NCBI GenBank assembly: GCA_023388175.1
Contig: JAEWGT010000017.1
Coordinates: 124,001-188,000, forward strand
Source: Pseudomonadota bacterium
GTDB taxonomy: Bacteria > Pseudomonadota > Alphaproteobacteria > Rhizobiales > Devosiaceae
Direction of reading: 5' to 3'
DNA: 64,000 nt
A program made the translations under genes and the position numbers. The notes beneath the pieces are model-generated. The model did not search any database. It worked only from the letters and a program-made list of their open reading frames with translations, and had not been told where the DNA came from. This document shows, one piece after another, positions 1 to 9,300 of this stretch. Every line of letters begins with the position of its first letter. Positions within the stretch are counted from its first letter, which is position 1.

Positions 1-80
1 TCGAGGATTTCGTCTTCGAGGATTTCGCCTTTGAGGGATACGACCCGCATCCGCATATCAAGGCCGATGTCTCGGTATGA
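1..80 (+). CDS. thyA: Thymidylate synthase, C-terminal fragment
   Basis: Only the last 25 codons are in the window. They read as a C-terminus with the segment FEGYDPHPHIKADVSV, which matches the conserved end of ThyA (dUMP to dTMP, using methylenetetrahydrofolate). The stop overlaps the start of the next gene by four bases (ATGA), so the two are co-transcribed. folA, which regenerates the folate oxidised by ThyA, lies about 2.2 kb downstream on the same strand, a common thyA-folA neighbourhood. The gene is cut only by the window edge; nothing suggests a pseudogene. Confidence 0.85.
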   Translation, partial: EDFVFEDFAFEGYDPHPHIKADVSV

Positions 81-397
81 GCCGGTCACTGCGTGAATTG
101 ACCGATCTGGTGTCGGAAGTGTCCGACACTTATGCCTCGCGCAATGACATCGCGCGCGATGACGATTGGTACCTTCTGAAGCTGCAGGAAGAACTGGGCG
201 AGCTGGTCGCTGAATATCTCAAGACCACATCGCGCGGTCGCCTCAAGGGCGCCGACGCCACCACCATTCGTCAGGCCATGGAAGACGAAGCCGCCGACGT
301 CCTCGCCATGTTGCTCCTGTTTGCACGCAACAACCAGATCGACCTCGATGCCGCGTTGGAGCGGAAGTGGTTTCAATATCTAGGGCGAACGCCGTGA
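77..397 (+). CDS. MazG-like nucleotide pyrophosphohydrolase
   Basis: This 106-residue all-helical protein has the metal-binding signature of the MazG/dUTPase-like superfamily: EExxE at residues 38-42 and ExxD at 71-74. Such proteins hydrolyse nucleoside triphosphates or related nucleotides to monophosphate plus pyrophosphate and usually act as dimers or tetramers in the cytoplasm. It is a single-domain protein, far shorter than the two-domain E. coli MazG. Its start overlaps the thyA stop by four bases, which suggests translational coupling and a house-cleaning role in the dNTP pool. The actual substrate cannot be told from sequence. The family call is firm; the substrate is unknown. Confidence 0.75.
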   Translation: MSRSLRELTDLVSEVSDTYASRNDIARDDDWYLLKLQEELGELVAEYLKTTSRGRLKGADATTIRQAMEDEAADVLAMLLLFARNNQIDLDAALERKWFQYLGRTP

Positions 398-435
398 GGA
401 GCCGGGGCTAGCCCTGCAGACAGTGAGGCACGGAC

Positions 436-560
436 CGGTCCCCTCCCCCTTGAGGGGAGGGCTAGGGTGGGGGTTCTGACATCTCAAAGTAGCATACCCT
501 GGTTAGGGCCATAGGGTGGGCCTGCAGCCCTACCCCGGCCAGAAGCAGCAAACGCGGCTT
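436..560. repeat. Intergenic G+C-rich hairpin repeat (CTCCCCCTTGAGGGG type)
   Basis: The 230-base gap between the MazG-like gene and the DUF4424 gene holds a hairpin (CCCTCCCC / GGGGAGGG around 441-462) followed by a TAGGGTGGGGGTTCT stretch. A close copy lies at 38245-38365 between murF and murE. No gene is visible in the gap. It is probably an interspersed repeat of this genome and may also act as a bidirectional transcription stop. Confidence 0.6.
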
Positions 561-627
561 CGGTCTCCACTTCCCTCGAAAACCGAAACGCTCTAGATCA
601 TTGATCAGGGCAAGAGGGAGGCCGCAA

Positions 628-1635
628 ATGAGAGCTGTCATCGTCGCAATATCCATGCTGGCGGCATTGCCGGCCCTTGCCAATGACACAGCCGCTCAGC
701 TCACCACGGGCGGGCTCGAATTTGTCAGTCACGGCGAAATCGCCATGGAGAGCGAAGACCTCTATATTTCCCGCGACGAAATCCGCGTCACCTATGTCTT
801 CCGCAATGACGGCGAAGAAGATTATGACCTGCTCGTCGCTTTCCCCATGCCCGACATCACGCCGAGCCACTTTACGCCGGATGCCTTCCCGACGGGGCCG
901 CTGGATAATCTGTTCGAGTTCGAGACCACCTTCAATGGAGAACCGGTCGACGCGGTCCTGCACGAATATGCCTATGCCGCCGGTGTCGACCGCACCGATG
1001 TCATCCGCGAACTCGGCCTGCCCATCGTGTCGATAAGCGAGGACGCGATTGCCGCCGTCGATGCGCTGGATAGCGAAGCCACGGCCCGGTTGCTGCATCT
1101 GGGCATGACTATCCCGGACATCTACGACGTGGGCGAGGGCATGCAGACACAGCACTGGCCCAACTGGACCTATCGCGCCACCTATACCTGGGAGGCCACC
1201 TTCCCCGCCGGCGAGCGCGTCACGGTCGAGCATCGCTACAAGCCCAGCGTCGGCGGCACGACCGGCGTCAGCTTTCTCTCCGAACCTTACGAGGACTACG
1301 ACCCCGCAGCCGACTACAAGCGGAAATACTGCACCGACGAAGCCTTCGTCTCGGCCGTACGCAAGACCCTGAAAAATCCCGACGAAGTCTGGTCCGCCCC
1401 GTTCTTTGAAAGCTGGATTTCCTACATCCTGACCACCGGCGGCAATTGGGCCGGCGGCGGCATCGAGAAATTCCGTCTCGTGGTCGACAAGGGCGACGAG
1501 CGGAATCTCGTCTCCTTCTGCGGCAATGGGGTCAGGAAGATCGGCCCCACCACTTTCGAGATGGTCGAGGAAAATTACTGGCCCGAACGCGAGCTGGAAA
1601 TCCTGATCCTCGAACGCCATGACATGGACTATTGA
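628..1635 (+). CDS. DUF4424 domain-containing exported protein
   Basis: The chosen ATG lies just behind a GAGGGAGG ribosome-binding site; an in-frame TTG 27 bases upstream has no such site. The 335-residue product opens with a Sec signal peptide (hydrophobic core VIVAISMLAALPALA, cleavage near residue 20) and continues as one soluble domain with no further membrane segment. The body, with motifs such as VTYVFRN and LLVAFPMPDI, resembles the DUF4424 family of secreted alphaproteobacterial and gammaproteobacterial proteins. No biochemical role is established. It stands alone between two intergenic hairpin repeats, so it is probably transcribed by itself. Family assignment is from memory of the conserved N-terminal pattern. 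Confidence 0.7.
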   Translation: MRAVIVAISMLAALPALANDTAAQLTTGGLEFVSHGEIAMESEDLYISRDEIRVTYVFRNDGEEDYDLLVAFPMPDITPSHFTPDAFPTGPLDNLFEFETTFNGEPVDAVLHEYAYAAGVDRTDVIRELGLPIVSISEDAIAAVDALDSEATARLLHLGMTIPDIYDVGEGMQTQHWPNWTYRATYTWEATFPAGERVTVEHRYKPSVGGTTGVSFLSEPYEDYDPAADYKRKYCTDEAFVSAVRKTLKNPDEVWSAPFFESWISYILTTGGNWAGGGIEKFRLVVDKGDERNLVSFCGNGVRKIGPTTFEMVEENYWPERELEILILERHDMDY

Positions 1636-1679
1636 GGCGGCTGTGGCCGGCTTGAACCTCCGCTCTCACCTTGAGCTGG

Positions 1680-1702
1680 ATTGCCGGGATAAGCCCGGCA
1701 AT
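1680..1702. repeat. Intergenic hairpin repeat (ATTGCCGGG...CCCGGCAAT)
   Basis: A perfect 9-base inverted repeat (1680-1688 and 1694-1702) with a 5-base loop lies downstream of the DUF4424 gene. Read as protein it gives DCRDKPGNDE, a string that often appears in wrongly predicted ORFs of alphaproteobacteria because this palindromic repeat is widespread. There is no T-run, so a terminator role is possible but weak. Confidence 0.55.
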
Positions 1703-1787
1703 GACGAAAGTCTTTGCTGCGGAACAAGATCAGGCCCCGGACTGGGGCAGATGAATGGAGGCCCGTCCTGCGGGCAGAAAGAGCGAC

Positions 1788-2270
1788 TTGACCGACCTCA
1801 CTATCCGCCCCGCGACCGCCGCCGACGCGCAACTGATCGTCGAATTCATCAGCGCGCTGGCCGAATATGAAAAGCTGGCCCATGAGGCCAAAGCGACCGC
1901 AGCCGATATCACCCGCGATCTGTTCGGTGCGGACCCCAAAGTGTTCTGCGAAATCGCCGAATGGGGCGGCAGACCCGTCGGCTTCACGCTCTGGTTCTAC
2001 ACCTATTCCACCTTTCAGGGCCGCCACGGCATCTGGCTCGAAGACCTCTATGTCGCTCCGGCCATGCGCGGCAAAGGCGTGGGCAAGGCGCTGCTGGTCA
2101 ATCTGGCGCAACGCTGCGTCCGCGAAAATCTGGGCCGCTTTGAATGGTGGGTACTCGACTGGAACGAGCCCAGCATCGAATTCTACAAGAGCCAGGGCGG
2201 CATCATGCAGGACGAATGGACCAAGGTGCGCGTCGAGGGCGAAGCGCTGCAAAGACTGGGACGGCCATGA
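1788..2270 (+). CDS. GNAT family N-acetyltransferase (diamine-acetyltransferase-like)
   Basis: The product (about 160 residues) is a single GNAT domain: a start of the form LTIRPATAADA, the central strand LYVAP, and the acetyl-CoA pyrophosphate loop RGKGVGKALL. The late WWVLDWN and EFYKSQGG segments resemble the spermidine/spermine and thialysine N-acetyltransferase branch, which acetylates small amines, but the substrate is not proven. I prefer the TTG at 1788 because the protein then starts a few residues before the fold; an in-frame ATG at 1755 would add 11 unrelated residues. The stop overlaps the folA start by four bases, so the two are translationally coupled. Confidence 0.8.
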   Translation: MTDLTIRPATAADAQLIVEFISALAEYEKLAHEAKATAADITRDLFGADPKVFCEIAEWGGRPVGFTLWFYTYSTFQGRHGIWLEDLYVAPAMRGKGVGKALLVNLAQRCVRENLGRFEWWVLDWNEPSIEFYKSQGGIMQDEWTKVRVEGEALQRLGRP

Positions 2271-2791
2271 GCATCAAGATTTCCCTGATTGCCGCCGTGG
2301 CGCGCAACAACGTCATCGGCGCCGGTCAGGCCATTCCATGGCGCATTCCCTCGGACTTCGCCTGGTTCAAACAGGTCACTATGGGAAAGCCCATGATCAT
2401 GGGCCGCAAGCAGTTCGAGACCTTTCCCAAGCCCCTGCCCGGCCGGCCGCATATCGTGGTCACCCGCCAGCACGACTATGCCTCGCCCGAAGTGATCGTG
2501 CGCCGCAGCCTGCCCGAGGCCTTCGCGGCGGCGCGGCGGCTGTCCGAAGCCAGCTTTCAGGATGAAATCATGGTCATCGGCGGTGGCGACATATACGCGC
2601 AGGCCCTGCCCCAAGCTGACCGGCTCTATATCAGCCATGTGGATCTGGAGCCGGAAGGTGACGTGCATTTCCCGCCGATCGACCCGCTGATCTGGGAGAT
2701 TGTGGCCAAACCGGACGTTCCGCGCTCCGAAAAGGACGGCGCGACATATTCAATCGCCATCTATGAGCGTGTTCACGCCCACGCGCATTGA
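2267..2791 (+). CDS. folA: Dihydrofolate reductase
   Basis: The 174-residue product reduces dihydrofolate to tetrahydrofolate with NADPH. Diagnostic segments are visible in order: VARNNVIGAGQAIPWRIPSD near the N-terminus, with the Trp of the mobile loop and the active-site Asp; GKPMIMGRKQFETF, the NADPH-binding arginine loop; and VIGGGDIYAQAL, the Gly-Gly cofactor turn. The ATG overlaps the upstream stop (ATGA), and frames upstream of it belong to the acetyltransferase. With thyA two kilobases upstream, this forms a thymidylate/folate locus. hflK starts 63 bases downstream and could be read through from it. Confidence 0.95.
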   Translation: MSIKISLIAAVARNNVIGAGQAIPWRIPSDFAWFKQVTMGKPMIMGRKQFETFPKPLPGRPHIVVTRQHDYASPEVIVRRSLPEAFAAARRLSEASFQDEIMVIGGGDIYAQALPQADRLYISHVDLEPEGDVHFPPIDPLIWEIVAKPDVPRSEKDGATYSIAIYERVHAHAH

Positions 2792-2854
2792 TCGCGCGCG
2801 CGCCTTGCCTATATATGGCACCACAGTTTTCTCTTAGACACCGAAAGGAATGCG

Positions 2855-3949
2855 ATGCCTTGGGAGAATAATGGAGGCGGGGGTGGCCGCAATACAGGCG
2901 GCCCCTGGGGTCAGGCTCCGGGGGGAGGCGGTGGTGGCCCACGCCGTCCAGGCGGGAACAATACTCCCAATCTAGAAGACATTCTCAATCGCGGCCGCGA
3001 CCAGTTCAAGGGCGGCGTGCCCGGTGGGCGCTGGGCGATTGTGGGCGGCGTGCTTGCACTGCTGGCCTTCTGGGGCGTCAATTCCGTTTACACCATCAAC
3101 CCGCAGGAAGTGGGCGTCGAACTGCGTTTCGGCAAGCCCAAGCCCGAGCTGTCCGGTCCGGGCCTGCATTTCATGCTCTGGCCGATCGATACCGTCGAGC
3201 GCGTGGTCACCACCGTCAACCAGACGCAGATCGGCGTTGCCAATGCCAGCGGCACACGCGCCGGCGCCAGCGATGGGCTGATGCTGTCGGGCGACCAGAA
3301 CATCGTCAATGTCCAGTTCTCAGTCTTCTGGTTCATTTCCAACCCGACCGACTACATCTTCAACGTCCGCGATCAGGATTCGCTGGTCCGCTACGCCGCC
3401 GAAAGCGCCATGCGCGAAGTCGTCGGCCGTCGTCCTGCGCAGGAAGTCTATTCCGATGACCGCGCCGGCATCCAGGCTGATGTGCTGCGCATCACGCAGA
3501 ACACGCTCGACAATTATGGTCTTGGCGTCACCGTCAGCCAGATCCTGATCGAGAATGCCAGCCCGCCATCCGAAGTTATCGACGCCTTCAACGAAGTGCA
3601 GCGTGCCCGTCAGGACGAAACGCGCCTGCAGGAAGAAGCCCGCTCCTACGCCAATACCCTTCTGGGTAACGCGCGTGGTGAGGCTGCTGCAGCCCGCGAA
3701 GACGCCGCTGCCTACACCAACCGCGTGGTGCAGGAAGCAACCGGTGAGGCCGAACGCTTCAATTCGATCTACGCCGAATATGTAAATTCGCCGGACGTGA
3801 CCCGAACACGCCTCTTCCTCGAAACCATGGAAGAAGTGCTGGGCGGATCGGAAAAGGTCCTGATCGAGAATGGTGCCGGAGGCTCGGGTGTCGTGCCCTA
3901 TCTGCCGCTGCCTGAACTGCGTTCGCGCGCTAACTCGGCGGGGAACTGA
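2855..3949 (+). CDS. hflK: FtsH protease modulator HflK
   Basis: The 364-residue product is a membrane-anchored SPFH/band-7 protein that forms a large complex with HflC around the FtsH protease and tunes its attack on membrane proteins. The first 40 or so residues are rich in Gly, Asn and Pro, as in other HflK proteins. One transmembrane helix follows (about residues 58-75), then the SPFH domain opening VYTINPQEVGVELRFGKP and a long helical stalk rich in Ala, Arg and Glu. A GAAAGGA ribosome-binding site precedes the ATG. hflC follows two bases after the stop, so the pair is one operon. Confidence 0.95.
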   Translation: MPWENNGGGGGRNTGGPWGQAPGGGGGGPRRPGGNNTPNLEDILNRGRDQFKGGVPGGRWAIVGGVLALLAFWGVNSVYTINPQEVGVELRFGKPKPELSGPGLHFMLWPIDTVERVVTTVNQTQIGVANASGTRAGASDGLMLSGDQNIVNVQFSVFWFISNPTDYIFNVRDQDSLVRYAAESAMREVVGRRPAQEVYSDDRAGIQADVLRITQNTLDNYGLGVTVSQILIENASPPSEVIDAFNEVQRARQDETRLQEEARSYANTLLGNARGEAAAAREDAAAYTNRVVQEATGEAERFNSIYAEYVNSPDVTRTRLFLETMEEVLGGSEKVLIENGAGGSGVVPYLPLPELRSRANSAGN

Positions 3950-3951
3950 TC

Positions 3952-5040
3952 ATGACCAATCGTCTCTTCATCATCGGCGCCGTCATCGTCGGCGCGCTCT
4001 ACGTCCTGTTCTCCTCGATCTACATCGTGGACGAGCGCGAGCAGGCCATCGTCATGCGCTTCGGCCAGATCACCGATGTCCGCACCGAGCCGGGCCTCTA
4101 TTTCAAGATCCCGACCGACATCGTGGACAGCGTGCAGATCGTCGATGACCGTCTGCTCCGCTACGACATCGCCAATATGCGCGTGCAGGTCTCGGGCAAC
4201 GCCTTCTACCAGGTCGACGCCTTCCTGACCTATCGCATCGCCAATGCCCGCCTGTTCCGCGAACGCGCCACCGGCCAGCTTTCGGTTGCTGAAGCCCGTA
4301 TCGGCGCCAGCCTAGATGCTGCCCTGCGTCAGGTATATGGTCTGCGTGAATTCACCGACGCCCTGTCGGACGAACGCGCGCAGATGATGCAGGAAACCCG
4401 CAACCTGATCCGCCCGGATCTGGCTGAACTGGGTCTCGACATCGTCGACGTGCGTATCCTGCGCACCGATCTCGATGCCGACGTGTCGGCCACGACCTTC
4501 GAGCGTATGCGCGCCGAACGTCTTGCCGAAGCCGCCCTGCTCCGCGCCCGCGGTCAGGAACAGGCCCAGAGCCTGCGCGCTATCGCCGATCGTCAGGCGG
4601 TGGAAATCGTCGCTGCCGCGACCCGCGATGCCGAAATCATCCGCGGTCAGGGCGACGCCGACCGTAACCGCATCTATGCCTCGGCCTATGGACAGGATCC
4701 GGAATTCTTCGAGTTCTACCGCTCGATGGAAGCCTATCGCAACGCGATGCCCAACTCCGGCACCACCATGGTCCTCTCGCCCGATAGCGCCTTCTTCCGC
4801 TATTTCGGTTCGGATGGCATGCTGCCGGAAGCCAGCTCGACTTTCGGCACGCCATTGCCGCCTGCATCGAATGTGGAAATTCCGGCAACCACCGACACCC
4901 CGGCGCTCGATGGCCTGGGCATCGAGGAAAGCGTCGCGCCCAGCCTGACGCTGGAAGACGGCTCCGAGCTCGTCCCCACCCAGGGCACCGAAGCCCCGGC
5001 TCCGGTTGAGGAAGCGCCAGCACCGGCTCCGGGTCAGTAA
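3952..5040 (+). CDS. hflC: FtsH protease modulator HflC
   Basis: This 362-residue partner of HflK has an N-terminal transmembrane helix (about residues 5-25), then the SPFH motif VDEREQAIVMRFGQI, and a coiled stalk with the conserved ERMRAERLAEAA and EIIRGQGDADRNRIYA segments. It ends in a Pro/Ala/Glu-rich tail of about 70 residues that is longer than in the E. coli protein (334 residues) and probably disordered. The gene starts two bases after hflK. The degP-type protease gene that often follows hflC in alphaproteobacteria is absent; a terminator and the tmRNA gene follow instead. Confidence 0.95.
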   Translation: MTNRLFIIGAVIVGALYVLFSSIYIVDEREQAIVMRFGQITDVRTEPGLYFKIPTDIVDSVQIVDDRLLRYDIANMRVQVSGNAFYQVDAFLTYRIANARLFRERATGQLSVAEARIGASLDAALRQVYGLREFTDALSDERAQMMQETRNLIRPDLAELGLDIVDVRILRTDLDADVSATTFERMRAERLAEAALLRARGQEQAQSLRAIADRQAVEIVAAATRDAEIIRGQGDADRNRIYASAYGQDPEFFEFYRSMEAYRNAMPNSGTTMVLSPDSAFFRYFGSDGMLPEASSTFGTPLPPASNVEIPATTDTPALDGLGIEESVAPSLTLEDGSELVPTQGTEAPAPVEEAPAPAPGQ

Positions 5041-5063
5041 GCCCGGGCCAAAGCCAGAAAATC

Positions 5064-5099
5064 AGGCCGGCGCAGATCTCTGCTCCGGCCTTTTCTTTT
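5064..5099 (+). terminator. Rho-independent terminator after hflC
   Basis: AGGCCGG (5064-5070) pairs with CCGGCCT (5085-5091) and the hairpin is followed by TTTTCTTTT. It closes the folA-hflK-hflC transcript and separates it from the tmRNA promoter 12 bases further on. Confidence 0.8.
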
Positions 5100-5110
5100 G
5101 GCGCAGCCAT

Positions 5111-5139
5111 TTGCATCCCGTCCTCGGCTCACCTATATA
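5111..5139 (+). promoter_or_regulatory. Sigma-70-type promoter of the tmRNA gene
   Basis: TTGCAT at 5111-5116 and TATATA at 5134-5139 are spaced by exactly 17 bases. The predicted transcription start, about seven bases later, coincides with the GCCCGCAAGGGC hairpin that opens the tmRNA precursor. Confidence 0.7.
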
Positions 5140-5145
5140 GGTCTT

Positions 5146-5460
5146 GCCCGCAAGGGCTATGGCGATAAACGGTCATTGTAATAAACCCATCGGACCCGGG
5201 GGCAGTACCCGGCGTCTCCACCATCTCCCCTCCCGGGGGAGCCAATGGGGACGAAACAGGATCGACGAGGGCGTAAAGAGTGTGCTTTTGCTCGGTGAGG
5301 TACCACCGTTATCGGTCCGAAACTTATAGTTGCTAATGACAACAATAAGGCTCCGGTCGCTCTCGCCGCGTAAGCGGTGCTAGCACTGGGAATTAAAGTC
5401 CTCCGCTCCTAGCCGGGCGGCAGGCGGGGTTCGCAGGCACCTGGCAACAGAAGCCTGCAC
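5146..5460 (+). ncRNA. ssrA: Circularly permuted (two-piece) transfer-messenger RNA
   Basis: tmRNA rescues stalled ribosomes and tags the incomplete protein for degradation. The gene order is inverted, as in alphaproteobacteria: the acceptor piece comes first and ends in CTCCACCA at 5216-5223, a removable spacer with a CTCCCC/GGGGGAG hairpin follows (5224-5246), and the coding piece starts with GGGGACG at 5247. GGGGACG pairs with CGTCTCC of the acceptor piece to make the 7-base acceptor stem, with one G-U pair. The T-arm is CCGGG / CCCGG (loop GGCAGTA). The tag frame at 5332-5373 reads ANDNNKAPVALAA then stop, ending in the ALAA sequence seen by ClpXP and SspB. The final helix is GCAGGC 5433-5438 with GCCTGC 5453-5458. 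Exact ends are approximate. Confidence 0.93.
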
Positions 5461-5580
5461 TTCACGCCATTCTTGTTCGCCTTTCGCCCTTTCTCCTTGA
5501 AATCTCATGGAACGTAGGGCTGATATGGGCCGTTCGGGATTCTATCCGAACCTGAGCGTTTACGAGGAGCAGCGGGCATC

Positions 5581-6066
5581 ATGGCCGAAGACCACATGCG
5601 ATATGACATTCTCGCCCAGGAAGCCCTGCGCGGCGTCGTGCGCAAGGTTCTGGCCGAGGTCTCGCGCACCGGCCTGCCGGGCGAGCACCACTTCTTCATT
5701 TCCTTCGCTACGCGTGCGCCGGGCGTTCGCATTTCCGAGGAACTGCTCAAGCAGTACGACAAGGAAATGACCATCGTTCTGCAGAACCAGTATTGGGATC
5801 TCAAGGTCAACGAATCCAGCTTCGAGGTCGGCCTGAGCTTTAACAGCCAGCCCGAATTGCTGGTCATCCCCTTCGCCGCCATCAAGGGCTTTTTCGACCC
5901 CTCCGTGCAATTCGGCCTGCAATTCGACCCGGCTACCGCGCCGCGCGACGATGGCCGGAGCGAAGACGAGGCCGATGCCGCCACCGAGTCGGCCGCTTCC
6001 GCCGACGAGCCCGAAGCCAAGGGCGAGAAGGTGATCAGCCTCGACGCGTTCCGCAAGAAGCCCTGA
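5581..6066 (+). CDS. sspB: SspB, ClpXP adaptor for ssrA-tagged proteins (alpha type)
   Basis: The 161-residue product matches alphaproteobacterial SspB: a tag-binding domain (residues 1-115, with PGVRISEELLKQYDKEMTIV and ELLVIPFAAIKGFFDPSVQF), an acidic flexible linker (about 120-148), and a short basic-hydrophobic tail, VISLDAFRKKP, corresponding to the ClpX-binding peptide. It captures ssrA-tagged proteins and delivers them to ClpXP in the cytoplasm. The ATG is preceded by GAGGAGC. The gene lies about 120 bases after the tmRNA gene that makes the tag, on the same strand, and the small ribbon-helix-helix gene follows 10 bases downstream. Confidence 0.9.
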   Translation: MAEDHMRYDILAQEALRGVVRKVLAEVSRTGLPGEHHFFISFATRAPGVRISEELLKQYDKEMTIVLQNQYWDLKVNESSFEVGLSFNSQPELLVIPFAAIKGFFDPSVQFGLQFDPATAPRDDGRSEDEADAATESAASADEPEAKGEKVISLDAFRKKP

Positions 6067-6076
6067 TCCGCAGCAT

Positions 6077-6328
6077 ATGATGGAAAAGCGCTCCTTCTCC
6101 ATCACCGGACATCGCACATCGATCGCCCTTGAGCCCGACTTCTGGCAGGGCCTTCAAGCCATGGCGGCGGCGCGTGGCCTCAGCCTGACCGGCCTGGTTC
6201 GTGAGATCGATGAAACCAGAGAGACGACAAATCTCTCCTCGGCCATGCGTCTGGCGGTTCTGGCCTACTACCGCGACCGGGCCGAGATCATATCTGCGGC
6301 GCAACCCCGGGCTGAAATCCCAGATTGA
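6077..6328 (+). CDS. Small ribbon-helix-helix domain protein
   Basis: This 83-residue protein begins KRSFSITGHRTSIALEPDFW and continues with GLSLTGLVREID, the strand-helix-turn-helix pattern of the ribbon-helix-helix family found in small alphaproteobacterial proteins (Pfam RHH_4, from memory). Such proteins bind DNA as dimers and usually repress nearby genes; the target here is unknown. It starts 10 bases after sspB and is probably in the same transcript. Its last 41 bases overlap the 3' end of the convergent AsmA-family gene, so the two transcripts would be antisense to each other at their ends. Confidence 0.75.
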   Translation: MMEKRSFSITGHRTSIALEPDFWQGLQAMAAARGLSLTGLVREIDETRETTNLSSAMRLAVLAYYRDRAEIISAAQPRAEIPD

Positions 6329-9300
6329 GCGGCATGGACGGCGCAGTCTCACCCGGCTCGACATCCGGTTCCAGCAACAGCCGCTCCTGCTCCAGCCGCT
6401 GCGCCTCTTCTTCGGCGCGACGCGCTGCTTCCTCCGCGGCCCTGCGGCGCTGTTCTTCCGCCAGCCTGTTGCGTTCTTCGGCCGCCGCGCGCTGACGCGC
6501 CTCGTCTTCGAGCCGCAGCCGGTCTAGTCGATCCAGCTCCAGTTCATTGGCCCTGACCTGAATGGCCGCCACCATTTCTGCGAGATCGAGCGTGACCAGA
6601 GGCAGGGGCAAAGCGCCGCTGATCCGCGCGATAATGCGCGCGGTTTCGGGCTCGATCAGGCCGCCCGGATCGACATAATTGCGCGGCGTCAGCACAAAGC
6701 CACCATCCAGCGCCAACCGGTTCAGCACCACATTGAGACTGCCCGCCAGCCGCGCGCCCTCGCCTTCGATGATGAGATTGGCAAACCGCGCCGCCCCCCC
6801 GGCAATGGTAAACGCGCCACGCGCCTCGTCGGCGGTGAATTTGCCTTGCGACAAAGCCAGCCCGATCAGCGTTTCCAGAGCGTCGGCATCGGTATTGAGC
6901 GGATCGTCGAGCCCCGCCATGCTTGGAAAAACCGATGGCGCCAACCCTATTGCCGCGAAATCCGAAATAACGAAATTGCCCTCGCCGCTTATGCCAAGCG
7001 CCACCTCGGCCAGACTTTGCCCGCTGCCCTCGAACTGCACGCCCGCGCTGATGGCGCCCTCAAGCCCAAGCGCAGGCAGATCAAGCGTTGCGATATCGAC
7101 ATCCGTCAGCGAAATGCGTCCGCTCACGCTGCGCTCCGCCAATGGCCCGGCGCAGCATTGCACGAGGCTCAGCCCCAGCGTGCCATTGCCCGCCGTGCCC
7201 AACAGCCGTTCTATGGCGGCATTGTCCGGCGACCAGACATAGGAAAAGCGTGTTTCGCCAAGGATTTGTCGCTCGCCTGCGCGCAACGCATCGGCAACCA
7301 CGGCAATGTCGCCGCGCGAGGGGCGCGGCCTGGTATCGAGCGCCAGCGGCCCATCGGGCCAGATGCTCTCGCCTGGCACCGCGATTGCGGCTTTGCCGAA
7401 CAAAGCTGCGGTAAGCCCGGCAATATCCACGGCATCGCTGCGCAACGTTCCGCTGAAGCTCGGCAATTGCCCGAGCATCTGCATCGAGACATCACCTGAA
7501 AATGCGGTATCGCCACTCAACCCGGCAATATTGGTGAAGGCAAACGCCCGCCTGCCAGTAAAATCGAGTGCCCCCGACGCCTCCAACTGCGGCAAGCCCG
7601 CGCCATTGAGGCCCGCCAGCGCCGCTAAGCCGCTGCCGTCGTTCAGCAGCACATCCATGCTGCCCTGCCCGCTCAACTCGCCATTGCCCGCCACATCGAG
7701 ATTGCCGAAATAGCTGATCGATTGCCCATCCTGGCTGACTACCGCACGCCCGGCAAAGCCGTCGGCAGCACTGCCTTCCATGAACAGGCTCCCCAGCATG
7801 CCGCCATCCCCGTCAAACAGCGCAACCTCACCCAGCCCGAACTGTGCCTGCGCCGCCAGCGCATCCGCCGCTTCCAGCGACACGATCAGCCGCAAATCCT
7901 CATTGGCGAGTCCGGCCAGCCCCGCAGCCATCTCGGCGCGGAGATCCAGATCGGTTTCGCCCAATGCGCCGCTTGCCGTCAGCACCTGCCCATCGCCGCC
8001 ATCGGCATCGGTCAGGTTGAACTGCACGTTGCCGGGCCATATGCCTGCCAGGCCGTCCTGCCAGACAAATGGAACACCGGCCATTTCATAAAGCGCCAGC
8101 AATCCATCCGCATCGGCAGAAGCCACCCCGGCCTGGCCCGACCCGGTGATACGCGGCTCGGCCAACGAACCGGCAAGGCGCAGCGCACCATCGAAGGAAA
8201 ACCCGCCCCAATCGCTCGTGGAAATCTTGGGCAGGCGCAATTCAGCCGGCGTCCATTGCCCCTCGACGGCCAGATCATTGGCCTCCAGCCCAAGCACATC
8301 CAGCGCCTTGGCGGTCAGCGAGAAGCTGCCTTCGGGAAAGCTGGCCGCGAAACTCCCGTCATTGGCGCCATCTGGTAACAGCGCCAGCAGCCCGGCCGTC
8401 TGGACCGGATTGAGCGCGCCCAGCTGCACCACGCTGTCGAGCCGCTTCTCTTCGCCAAATCCCAGCCGGACCTCCACCGAATGGCTCTGGCCACCAAATT
8501 CCAGCCGTCCATTGCTCAGGCCGAAAGCGTCTCCGGCCAGCATCAACCGCCCGGACAGGGTGCCGGGCCGATTGAACAGCGGATTATTCTCGCCGGTGCG
8601 CCGCCAGAGCTGCGCCAGGGCATCGAGCCGGTGCGACACCAGCGTAAAATCTCCTCTGAAACCGGCCTGGCCATCGTCATTGCTGGCCGTTCCCGACAGG
8701 CGCAGTTCCGTGTCTCCCGCCATGTTCGCGACGGCCTGTTCGATGCGCCAGTCAGCGCCGTCCGTGCTGGCATCAAGCCTCACCTCCCGCAGCGAAAACC
8801 CGCGCAAGCCCACTTCGGCCAGGTCCACGTCCAGCGTGCCCGGCATGGGCGCCAGGGGCGGCGGCGCGATTTCGGAGAGGAACCGCACCAGTTCATAGGG
8901 CAGTTCCGAGGCCACTTCCGTTGCCGGGCGCGGTGGCAGGGAAAAGACACCGCCCGACACGACCGCATCGAAGCTACGCCGCGCACCAAGCTGAATATTG
9001 GCCGATCCCGTCAGCCGCATACCGACGCGGTTTTCGTCCGGATGCAGCGTATAGCCCGACAGCACCAGCCGGTCGGTGGATGCGGCAAGGCTGCCTTCCA
9101 GCACCATTGCCCCACGAATATCATCAGCGCCGCCATCATTGGGCGGCGCCTGCCGATAGGTAATAGACCCATCGAATTTCGGCGCCATGCCCGGCGTCAC
9201 CATCCCCTCGGCGGTCAGCGAATAGGCGCCATTGGCCTCACGCATGAAGGCCGAAATCCGGTTCGCACCAACCGCATCGCTGGCGGCGGCATTGAGGCGA

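Noticed and set aside
5041..5580. A protein gene in the gap after hflC (61-residue frames on both strands)
   Set aside because: The gap is fully explained by the hflC terminator, the promoter and the permuted tmRNA with its acceptor stem and tag frame.
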